Assembly (NCBI GenBank): GCA_964390805.1 | Contig: CAYMKL010000008.1 | Coordinates: 19,498-83,497, forward strand | DNA length: 64,000 bases | Source: CAYMKL01 sp964390805 | Lineage (GTDB): Bacteria; Chloroflexota; Anaerolineae; VGOG01 | Direction: 5' to 3' | Shown here: positions 32,492-41,600 of the stretch, one piece after another | Numbering within the stretch: position 1 is the first letter of the stretch | How the letters are laid out: each line of letters begins with the position of its first letter | Program-made: the position numbers and the translations under genes | Notes under the pieces: generated by a model | The model's database searches: none | Seen by the model: the letters and a program-made list of their open reading frames with translations, nothing else | What the model was told of the DNA's origin: nothing

Positions 32492-34651
32492 CTACCCACA
32501 ACTCTCTCCCCAATGCACCGCCACCATCATGATGTCCACGATGTCCACATCGCCGTCATCATCCAGGTCGTGGGCCGGATCGAAATCGGGGTTGTGCCAG
32601 TCGGCGGCGACGGCCATTACGTCTTCGATGTCTACATCGCCATCACCGTCCACGTCGCCTTCCAGGGTGCAGGTCGGCGCCTCGAAGGCGCCGATGTCTG
32701 GCGCCAGGCCCTGGTAAGCCTGCGGTCCCCGATCGTTGATGCCGGGGATGACGACGCCGGCGTCAATCAGGTCGCTGCTGGGGTCCAGGGTGTAGTCGCC
32801 GCTGGCAGCATCGGCGAAGCCAGGTGCGACGTCGAGGCCGTGTGGTTCCTGGCCAGTCAGCGATTGGAAGGTGACCAGATCGTGCATGTGCCGGTCGGGG
32901 CCAGTGCCCCAGTAGACGAATTCCTCTGGATTAGTAGTGTACAGGTCGTCGTAGTCCAGATCCACTGGCTGACTGGTGTTGTAGTTGTTAATGGCGTAGT
33001 CGGTGCCAGCCCAGATGTTGTTGCGAGCATAGATCAAATCCCACGTACCTGGCGCCTTGATGTAGAGGCCGTTGTTGCCGGGCAGGACGGCGTCGGCGGT
33101 ATTGTGGAAGAGGTACATCGGGCCGGACTTGGCGTAGCCGCTGTTGAACTTGAAGGGGCTGCCGGTGTAGTCGTTGTTGCCCACGCCGGTGCGGTAGATC
33201 AGATTGCGGATGGCGTAGGTGGGGCCGGTGTAGGTTGGCGCCAAAGAGATGCCCATCAGCACGTCGTGGAAGGTGTTGTTCCAGATGCGCACGTTGCTGC
33301 ATCGCCCATCGGTCTCCATCCCATCGTCGCCGGCGCGGTATACCAGGTTCTCGTAGACGTCGGTCTCGTTGGTCAGGGCAGCCGTCCCCAACGGACAGGC
33401 GCCGAAGCCGTCAAAATAGTCGTGGAAGGTATTGCGGCGGATAACGTTGCCCCGCCCCGTGGCTGGATCATAGAAACGGATGCCTCCGCTGGACAGCGAT
33501 ATGCCAGCGTAAAAGGCATCCCACGGCCAGTCGAAGATAGTGTCGTAGAACTCACTATCCTGGATGACGTTGCGGTGCGACACCCGCTTGATGCCGATGC
33601 CCAGGTCGTTGATGGCGAAAGTGCACCCCTGCACCAGGTTGTCGTTGGCATTGTTGAAATAGATGGCCTTGGCCCAGCTCCCCTGCCCGTAGTGGCGGAA
33701 GGTTAGGTTCAGGAAGTAGACGTGATCCTGCTCGTTGACATAAAAGGCGTAGTTGTAGCGAGAAACATTCATCGTTATCTCGGTGTCGTTGGGGTTGGCG
33801 TCGCTGGCCAGGTGGACGTACACGGTCGTGCCGTTGGCGTAGAAGCCGGGGATGCCCCAGATTAGGTTTTGCAGGTCGGACAGGCTCTGGTAGGGCAGAA
33901 GGCGCTGGCCGTCGGCCGTGACCAGGTGGGGATCGGCCACGTTGACGGTGGTGCGGTAGACCCCGCCTCCCTGATCCGCCCAGGTGAAGACGGCCGGGTC
34001 GGCCCCATCCAGTATCGCCGTCTCGCCGTCGTAGCCCCGGATGACGATGGGCGCGCCCGCCGTGCCAGAGCGGGGCAGGCTGATCCCACCCTGGGAATAG
34101 ACTCCGTCACGCAGCACCACCTCCTCGCCGGCCTGGGCCTGGCTGATCCCTTCCGTCAGCGAGCAGGGTGCGGCCAGACTGCACGCGATGCCACCGCCGT
34201 TGGGGGCGACGTAGTAGGAGTGAACCGGCGGGGGGACGACGATCTCGGAACGGGTGGCGCCACTGGCCGTCACGGTGACGCCGTCCAGGGGGTCACCATC
34301 GGGGTCGCTGAAAGTGACGCGCACGTCGTAGGTCGTGCCGGGTTGCAGCCAGAACAGGCTGCCGACGAAGCGGGTATCGTCCACACGGGAGAGGGGGAAA
34401 CCGGCCTGGTACGCTTGGCTGCCGGTGCGGTATTCGACCGTGGCAGTGGCGTCCCCGTCCGTTAGCGAAGCGGCGTCGTCACCGGCAGCGATGGTCACGA
34501 TGACGCCCATGGCGTGGAAGGTACCGTAGAGCTCGATGGAGGCGGCCGCGGTCGAGGCATTTCCCTGGGCTTCCGCTACGTTAGTTAGCATCAGGAGCAG
34601 GAAAATCAGTCTGAAGAGAGTCGGGCGCGAAAGTTTGATTCTCATTGTCAT
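32492..34651 (-). CDS. Secreted parallel beta-helix protein with dockerin
   Basis: About 719 residues from the ATG at 34651, which forms an ATGA overlap with a dockerin remnant; GTG at 34657 with GGGGAG is an alternative. Signal peptide about 1-28; Fn3-like domain (about 35-135, GTTYDVRVTFSDPDGDPLDG); YYVAPNGGG at about 150 starts a right-handed beta-helix (about 150-650) with DGVYSQGGISLP, NLVQGCTFAINDLG, VIQDSEFYD and RNTFHDYFDG; it ends with LDPSSDLIDAGV and APDIGAFEAP. Dockerin about 658-719 ending HWGESCG. A pectin or similar polysaccharide target is plausible. It heads the intact five-gene run; no promoter stands out upstream, where remnants lie. Confidence 0.8.
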   Translation of the reverse strand: MTMRIKLSRPTLFRLIFLLLMLTNVAEAQGNASTAAASIELYGTFHAMGVIVTIAAGDDAASLTDGDATATVEYRTGSQAYQAGFPLSRVDDTRFVGSLFWLQPGTTYDVRVTFSDPDGDPLDGVTVTASGATRSEIVVPPPVHSYYVAPNGGGIACSLAAPCSLTEGISQAQAGEEVVLRDGVYSQGGISLPRSGTAGAPIVIRGYDGETAILDGADPAVFTWADQGGGVYRTTVNVADPHLVTADGQRLLPYQSLSDLQNLIWGIPGFYANGTTVYVHLASDANPNDTEITMNVSRYNYAFYVNEQDHVYFLNLTFRHYGQGSWAKAIYFNNANDNLVQGCTFAINDLGIGIKRVSHRNVIQDSEFYDTIFDWPWDAFYAGISLSSGGIRFYDPATGRGNVIRRNTFHDYFDGFGACPLGTAALTNETDVYENLVYRAGDDGMETDGRCSNVRIWNNTFHDVLMGISLAPTYTGPTYAIRNLIYRTGVGNNDYTGSPFKFNSGYAKSGPMYLFHNTADAVLPGNNGLYIKAPGTWDLIYARNNIWAGTDYAINNYNTSQPVDLDYDDLYTTNPEEFVYWGTGPDRHMHDLVTFQSLTGQEPHGLDVAPGFADAASGDYTLDPSSDLIDAGVVIPGINDRGPQAYQGLAPDIGAFEAPTCTLEGDVDGDGDVDIEDVMAVAADWHNPDFDPAHDLDDDGDVDIVDIMMVAVHWGESCG

Positions 34652-34695
34652 CTGCACGTTTCTCCCCAATGCTCAACTGCTAGCATGATGTCCAT
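34648..34695 (-). pseudogene. Dockerin remnant 1
   Basis: The minus strand reads MDIMLAVEHWGETCR then TGA, the last 15 residues of a dockerin, with no coding sequence before it. Its TGA overlaps the ATG of the beta-helix gene (ATGA). A whole upstream dockerin gene appears to have been deleted, leaving its tail. Confidence 0.8.
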
Positions 34696-34709
34696 CCCCT
34701 TGCAGCGAA

Positions 34710-34770
34710 GGATGGAAAGCAGATAAGCGGATACGCCGCATTGCTCTATCCGTTTATCTGCTGCCCATCC
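34710..34770. repeat. Long imperfect hairpin
   Basis: GGATGG (34710-34715) with CCATCC (34765-34770), and AGCAGATAAGCGGATA (34718-34733) with TATCCGTTTATCTGCT, one mismatch, around a 13-nt loop. No T-run. It lies between the two dockerin remnants and may mark the end of a deletion or a small mobile repeat. Confidence 0.65.
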
Positions 34771-34838
34771 GTTGCCTCACAGCAACCGCAGCCTGGTCGC
34801 ACGGGGGTCAATGATCACCTCAAGACCTCGGTTTCCCC

Positions 34839-34902
34839 TCACCTACAAGTCTCCCCCCAACGCACCGCCACCAGCATGATGTCCACGCTGTCTATTGGGC
34901 CG
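34839..34902 (-). pseudogene. Dockerin remnant 2
   Basis: The minus strand encodes PIDSVDIMLVAVRWGETCR then TGA: the second half of a dockerin (compare DIDVVDIMLVAVHWGETC). The upstream part is replaced by the promoter region of the toxin-antitoxin pair. Confidence 0.8.
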
Positions 34903-34907
34903 TCTTC

Positions 34908-34936
34908 TTGACTTTTAGCAGAACTTATGCTACATT
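34908..34936 (+). promoter_or_regulatory. Promoter of the toxin-antitoxin pair
   Basis: TTGACT (34908-34913), 17-bp spacer, TACATT (34931-34936), 26 bp before the antitoxin start. It abuts dockerin remnant 2. Confidence 0.75.
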
Positions 34937-34962
34937 CATCCTGTGACAAACAGGAGGGGATC

Positions 34963-35283
34963 ATGGCCATCGCTACGGCAGGGACCAAGGTTAATGAAAT
35001 CGCAGTCTCGTTGGGGCTGACCGAAGGTGAGCTGTTCCAGCAAGCATTGTTGAGCTTCTTGCACGAGAAGAAGCGCCGCACTTTGCAGCTTAAGCTGGAA
35101 ATCCTGGCTCGTTACGGTGCCGACTCCATCGCAGACCTGGAGTCTAAGATTGCTCAAGGTGTGGTAGTGGAACACCCGGCCTGGGAAGATCTGATTGTCG
35201 CCGAAAATCTGAATGCACGCCTGAGGGAACTCAATGACCATCTCGATGACTTACGAAGTCCTGAAAGCGATCGCCCTCAGTGA
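34963..35283 (+). CDS. Probable antitoxin partner of the TumE-like toxin
   Basis: 106 residues from the ATG at 34963 (AGGAGGGG 4 nt upstream; the longer frame from 34927 has no site). Starts MAIATAGTKVNEIAVSLGLT; helix-rich, with a coiled middle (LLSFLHEKKRRTLQLKLEIL) and a charged end (ENLNARLRELNDHLDDL). Such small helical proteins usually precede DUF6516 toxins. It overlaps the next gene by 50 bp, so the two are co-translated. It is one of only two protein genes on the plus strand. Confidence 0.65.
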   Translation: MAIATAGTKVNEIAVSLGLTEGELFQQALLSFLHEKKRRTLQLKLEILARYGADSIADLESKIAQGVVVEHPAWEDLIVAENLNARLRELNDHLDDLRSPESDRPQ

Positions 35284-35623
35284 GTTTGGCGATGTGGTTG
35301 TCAGTGCCCAGATCATGTCTCTGCCAACGGGTGACCCGCTCAAGCTACGCCTTGACATTGCTGATGGCTCCCTCCTCGACGTGTTCATCTCGGTCAGCGG
35401 CCGCTGTTCCTATCACTGGGAGCGCCGTTTGATAGGCAAGGGCGATCTCTATCGCCACGACAACGCGCCCCACAACAGATGGCGCTATGTGGCCACGTTT
35501 CCCAAGCATTTCCACGACGGTAGTGATGACAACGTTGTAGAGAGTTTGATCAGTGATGACCCTGAGAAAGCAGTGCGTGAGTTTCTGACCTTTGTGCGTC
35601 GCAAGCTGTTAAGCATGGCATGA
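35234..35623 (+). CDS. tumE: TumE-like (DUF6516) toxin
   Basis: 129 residues; ATG at 35234, GAGGG 6 nt upstream (ATG at 35246 also possible). Shows the DUF6516 pattern: LDVFISVSGRCSYHWERRL, then YRHDNAPHNRW and FPKHFHDGSDD near the end of the core. The family forms the toxin half of two-gene toxin-antitoxin loci; the molecular target is not known to me. Its place between dockerin remnants and a giant dockerin gene suggests it entered with, or stabilises, a recombination-prone region. It converges on the 35677 gene, with 53 bp between and no clear terminator. Confidence 0.75.
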   Translation: MTISMTYEVLKAIALSEFGDVVVSAQIMSLPTGDPLKLRLDIADGSLLDVFISVSGRCSYHWERRLIGKGDLYRHDNAPHNRWRYVATFPKHFHDGSDDNVVESLISDDPEKAVREFLTFVRRKLLSMA

Positions 35624-35676
35624 TTGGTGAGCAAATGCCTATTAGTTCCCCCGAGTCCCCCCGAGTTCCTCTGAGG

Positions 35677-38600
35677 CTACATGTCTCCCCCAACCTCCCA
35701 CACGTGCACCACCGTCTCTCCCCATGGCCCAGCCGTCTGTTCCGTCACGTATAGGAGCCCTCTTTGCTGATCATAGGCGGCGGCACCCAGGGTGGCACAT
35801 TCCTGGTCAATCACTTCGCTTAGTGGGCGGTAGACCTCGTAGGGTACCACCTCCCACGGCTCCTTGGTGCCAGCAATCACGTCTTCCAACTCTCCTGGAT
35901 CGTAGAAGAGGATCTGAGGCTCATACGGATAGGCGTGGTAGCCTTTGTATGGATCACAGGCATCTCCACCGCACTCTTCCGGGGTTCCGTAGCAGTTGTC
36001 CCCCAGCCCCTTTCTCCCGAAGATCAGGATGCCGCTCTTGTCTGCGGTCTGCACCCAGGCCCCGCCTCCCCAGTCGTCTTTGGGCCGATAGTTTGGAAAG
36101 TAACATTCATCTGGGTCGTTGAGACATTCCGGGTAGATTTCGGGATAATACAGCAGGGCCAGAGCATCCAGATTCTGCCCTGATTCAGGGGGATTGCCGT
36201 CGATAGCGTGCGAAGCTAAGCCGTCTTCCCAGGGGGCGAGGGCATAAAGCGTTGGTCCCTGGGAGCCGCCGAACGCCCCGGCCCCTCGATGGTTGCCGGC
36301 GATGAGCCATTTCCCACCCAGGTTCTCGCTGGCAAAGCTCTCAGGGGCCTTGAAGAGATAGTCGCAGGTTTTGGCGTTGTGGAAGTCGTTGTCGCCCCGC
36401 TCTCCGATGTGCCACACCCCTTGAGCGCCAGTCATATCCAACTCACTCCATCCCAAGGAATCCTGATCGTAGCCAGCCACGTTGTACCAGTCCCTCAGGT
36501 TCCAAACGATCTTGTTGATGTTGGATAGATATTCCAAACCGTCCACTTCTCGATAGATGCAGTCGTCATTGTAGGTGCAGTTGTCTTTCCAACCTTCAGT
36601 GATGTCCGCCAGGGCCCGGAGCACGGAGGCTTGGGGCAGGTCATCGAAATCATCAGCTATGACCGGCTCAGGTATGGTGATCTCTCCCACCAGATCGTAC
36701 CAGGCGTGGGCTGCTGCATACAGTGAGCCAGGATAGCCGTCGGCTGGCCCAGAGGGATCGCCTTCAGGGTAGTAGGCAAGCGCATGACCACTGTAGGCCC
36801 AGTCACCACCAGGCGGGTACGCGAAGGCACCCTGGTACACCAGATCGGTTGACTGGATGAGGCCGGAGGGGGTGAAAGTGGGTGTGGGAGTGGTGGTGAA
36901 TGTGGGTGTGGGGGTGGAGGTGGGTGTGGGAGTGGGTTCCGTGCAGTCTTCTCCCCAATGCACCGCCACCAGCATGATGTCCACGATGTCTATTTTGCCG
37001 TTGCCGTCCAGGTCGTAGTCGGGGTTGTAGTCCTCGTGGCCTACAGCGGTGTGCCAGAGGCTGGCCACCAGCATGATGTCAGCGATGTCCACATCGTAGT
37101 CCCCGTCGAGGTCGCCTTCGAGGTCGCAAGGCGGCATCACCAGCAGGATCACCCCACGGTGGGGATTCAGGGTGACGTTGGTCACGGGTGTGTAGCTCAC
37201 CGTCCAGGCGGAGGTATCGGCGTCGGAGGGCAGCAATCCGCCGCCGGAGGGCGTGGCCAGGTAGTACGTGCCGCCCAGATCAATGGTCCGCGCCACCGAG
37301 CCGGGGTTGACCAGGGCGAGACCGTTGGTGTAGTCGCGCCGGTACAAGCCGGAGGGATCGAGGTAGTCATCAATGTCGGTCGGCAGCGGATCAAGCGGTG
37401 AACCGATGGGAATCTCGTACTCAGGGAACCACTCAGGCGACAGGCCCAGGTCCATATTGATGAAGCTGTGCACGCCTTTGACCAGCAGGTAGTTGGCCAG
37501 GTTGAACAGCCGATCCTCCACATCGGTCTCGTCCACGTAGGATTGCAGGATGAGCACCTTGTCCAGGTTGGTCAGGCTCAGGATGCGGTTCATCTGCAGT
37601 TGCCAGTCGGACAGGGCGAAGGGGTTGCCCGTCCCCCACTCGCTGAAGCCCTCGATCATGATGCCGTCCACATCGGAGTAGTTCGTCGTGTTGCGCGTCG
37701 TCACCCAGTAGCCGACATTGGGGATGAAACCATATTGGCCGGCGAACTGGGCCTGCACGTAGTCAGTGAAGTTCTCGATGCGTGTGGACCATTCGGATTC
37801 GAAGGCCGGATCGTAGGCCGGCAGGTCGGGCTCGTAGGTGCTGCCGCCCATGACGTTGGGCACGCTGAAGCTGTCGGCGAAGAGGGCGTCGTTCTCGTTG
37901 GCGGCCAGCTGGCGCAGCACCTCGCCCATCCAGTAGGCCCGCCAACCGGGGTCGTCCAGCTCCATCAGGTACCAGCCCCAGGTGCACTGCAGCACTCGGT
38001 CGGAGCCGGCGTAGGGGAAGAACCACGAATCCTGCACCACGGCCTCCCCCGGCCACTCCTGTACCCAATTGTCGCCCTCGATGATGTTGATGTAGCTGCC
38101 GGTGGGATTGCAACTGGCGTCCGTCCCGCGATAGCCCAATGCCAGGCCCAGGCGGTAGTGCAGCACGATGAAGTCGGGGTTGTAGGTGCGCAAGTGCTGG
38201 GTATGGGAGCGGATCATCTTCTGGGTGCCGGCGTAGTGGGTGCCGGCGAACTGGAACTGCGCTTCGGTCATGCTCCAGCCGGCCAGTTGGTCGTTGAAGA
38301 CGTGGATGCCATCGTTCGTGTCGGGGAACTCCCGCCGCGATGGGGTGAGTGTGCCTGTTGGAGTGGGGGTCGGCGTGGCCATGGCCGTCGGGGTAGCTGT
38401 AGGCGTGGCTGTGGCTGTCGGGGTGCCGGGCGTGGGTGTAGCGGTTGGGGTAGCGGTGACCGACGGCACCCCGTACTCGTCAGCGCCCACGTCCGGGGCT
38501 GGGCCGATGGGCCGGGCGTCGCCGTCGTAGTCGTCGTCGCACAGTCCCACGCTGAGCAAGACGCCGTGGTCTATCGCCGCATCGGCGGTTCCGGCCAGGT

Positions 38601-41600
38601 GGAGGTCGCCGTTTGCTCCGTCTACAAACAGGGATAGCGGTTGGGCCTCCAGGTTTCCATCACGAAACGCCGTGCCGCCCCGATCCATCAGATTGTGGCT
38701 GACCAGGTTGTTGATGATGTCTACATCGGTGTGGTCGAAGCGCCACTCGATGGAGGAGAAGGGGGCTTGCGTCGAAACGACGGTGTTGTGCAAGACCTGG
38801 GCGCCACAGGCCTGCCACAGGCAGATCCCACAGTCGAAGCCAGCACCAGAGGCAAACAGCCCGCCATCGTTGGCGAAGATGAAGTTGTTGCGGATGATGC
38901 CGCCGTAGTGGTCAACGTAACCGCCGCCCGCGCCAGGGCAAGGATCGTCGGGGTAGGTGCGGATACCATCGCCGCTGGTTGCCAAGCCAAAGCCTATGCC
39001 TCGGCCATTGTTCCGCAGTTCGTTCCGCTCGACCAGGGTGTCGCGGCACGACCGCCAGAGGTGGATCCCATGCTCCGACAGCCCGCTGTCGCACCAGAAC
39101 CCCTCAATGAGGTTGTCGCGAATGATCCAGTCCCGCGCCTGGTGGGCGTCCACACCGCCGGTGTAACAGTTGTCGCGGATGTGAGGGCGTCCGGCGTCGG
39201 TGAGTTCGATGTGAGAGCAGGCGATGACGCCACTATCGGGGAAGTAGAGGGCATTCTGCCCAGTGTAAGGGTTGATCTTGATTGCCTGCTGGCCGGGGTC
39301 AACGATGTGGACGTTGTAGATGAGGGTGCCGGTCGTATCCGCGCTGCTGGTGGACATCACGTGGATGGGGTGGTAGTACGCCTCGCGCAGGGTCAGATCG
39401 GCGATGGTGACGTTGGAGGCGACGATCTGGACGATCTCGCCGGTCACGTAGTTGCCGTCCAGGATGACGCTCTCGCGGTTCCCGCTGACCGAGCGCAGGG
39501 TCACGTTGGGAACGTCGAACCACAGGTAGACGCCATTGAGATCATAGACGCCGTCAGCGACCAGAATGGTATCGCCGGAGGCCGCGCTGTTTACGGCGTT
39601 TTGCAGCTCGGTGACGGTGGAGACGGTGACAGTGGGGCCGGTGGGCGGGGGCAATGGGGCGCAGGGATCCGTTGAGATTGGTGAGTTGGTGGGCGTGGAT
39701 GTCGGCGTAGCGGTGGACGTGGCGGTCGGTGTCGGTGTGGGTGTATGGATGGGCGTCGGCGTAGCAGTAGGCGTCGGTGATGGTTCCTGGGCAAGGGCGG
39801 TGGCGATGGCCTCGGATAGCGGATACTCGGCCGCGCCGGGGTTTCCTTCCTGACTCAATTCCCAGATGAACACTCCGCCCAACCCCAGGCTTTGGGCACG
39901 GTTTGCTTTGCCGGTCACGCTCTGGGGATCGTCGTAGCTCAACCAAAGTTCCTGACCCGTTGGCCCAATGGCGTCTGGGTGGAAGACAAAGGGGACCTGT
40001 TGCTCGGCGTCCCAATAGCGCGTGTAGCCGTTGAGAACCGGGATGGGATCGGTTGTTTCCTGGAAGGAGCCGGCAAACCGGTTGACGATGTCCCAGTAGT
40101 CGAACACGCCGCTGGCGTCCCAGGTGCCCCAGGCGTAATCCCCCGGTGTCACCGCTGCAAAGCGGCCAGGGTAGGTTGGGTTAGGGGCTTCGTTCCCCAG
40201 GTGTTGGAAGGCCCGGCCGTAGTAGGGCATTCCCAGATGCAGCTTGTCCACTGTCATGTCCTCCAGCCAGGTCTGGATGGCAGCGTCGCCGTTCCAGGAG
40301 GGGCTAAAGGGATCTTCCGTCGAGTCGTACAGGGGCGCGTTATGGCCGGTGTGGTCGCCCCAGCCGCCGTTGAAGTCATAGGTCATCACGTTGACCCAAT
40401 CCAGGAGAGGAGCGATGGCTGGAATATCCATCGCAGCGATGTTGGCCGGCCCAGCCGGCCCGGCGATAGTCAGTGGGTAATAGCGGCCGGTAACGTCACC
40501 CAGCGCGTCCAGCTCCTGGCGAAAGTCCTGCAAAAGCGCCGTAAAATTGTCCGTGTCGGCCGTGGTTGGGTACTCCCAATCAATATCAATCCCATCAAAA
40601 CCTTTTTCGTCCATGAACTGAACGCAGGACTGGGCAAAGTGTTCGCGGTGCGCAGGGTCGGCGGCGATGGTGGGGAAGGGATAGGACAGCGTCCAGCCGC
40701 CGATGGACATGAGCAGTTGCAGGTCAGGATAGTTACGGCGCAAGACCCAAAACTGATTCAGCGTGCCCAGATGTTCGTTTGCGCCGGTATTGGTGCTCGG
40801 CACGAGCCTCTGCATCGGTTTCTCTTCGGCCGCCCAGGTGTCGTAGAGGCTACACTCATAGTAGCCATCACTGTTCACATCTTCCGGCTCGATAAAGGCG
40901 TAGTTGATCTGGGTCAGCCAATCGGCCGGCGCGTCCGCAGGGACATAATCGCGGTCATACACACCCCACTCCACAAAATAGGCCACGAAGTGTAATGAGG
41001 GCGCACTGGGGTCGAGGGTAGGAGTTGGTGTAGGTGTTGGCGTGGCTGTGGGCGTAGCGGTCCGGGATGGCGCAACTGGCGCGTCAACCACCCAGATATC
41101 CAGGTTGCCGCTGCGCACAGACTCGAAGGCGATGCGATGCCCGTCGGGCGACCAGGAGGGTGCGCCGTCGTAGGCGGGATTATCGGTGATCTGAATCGGA
41201 GTACCCCCGCTGGCCTCAATGGCCCATAAACTGCCGTCGTCCCCACCGCGATCCGACGAGTAGACGATCCACTCCCCGTCAGGCGACCAACTGGGGTCGG
41301 TGTCCTCGGCTGTAAGCGAAGCGGCATCGTCGGTCACGTTGGTCAGCGACCCGCCGTTCACGTCCATCGTCCATAGGTCCCAATTGCCGCTGCGAAGCGA
41401 TTGGAAGACGATGTTGGTGCCGTCGGGCGACCAGTTGGGTTCCCAATCATCGGCCGGCTCAGCGGTCAACTGCACGGGGCTGGAGCCATCGGCGTTCATG
41501 CGCCAGATGTCCCAGTTGCCGCTGCGATCCGACTGGAACACGATCTGGCTGCAATCGGGCGACCACGACGGCTCCCAGTTCAGCGCATCGGTAGTGGTCA

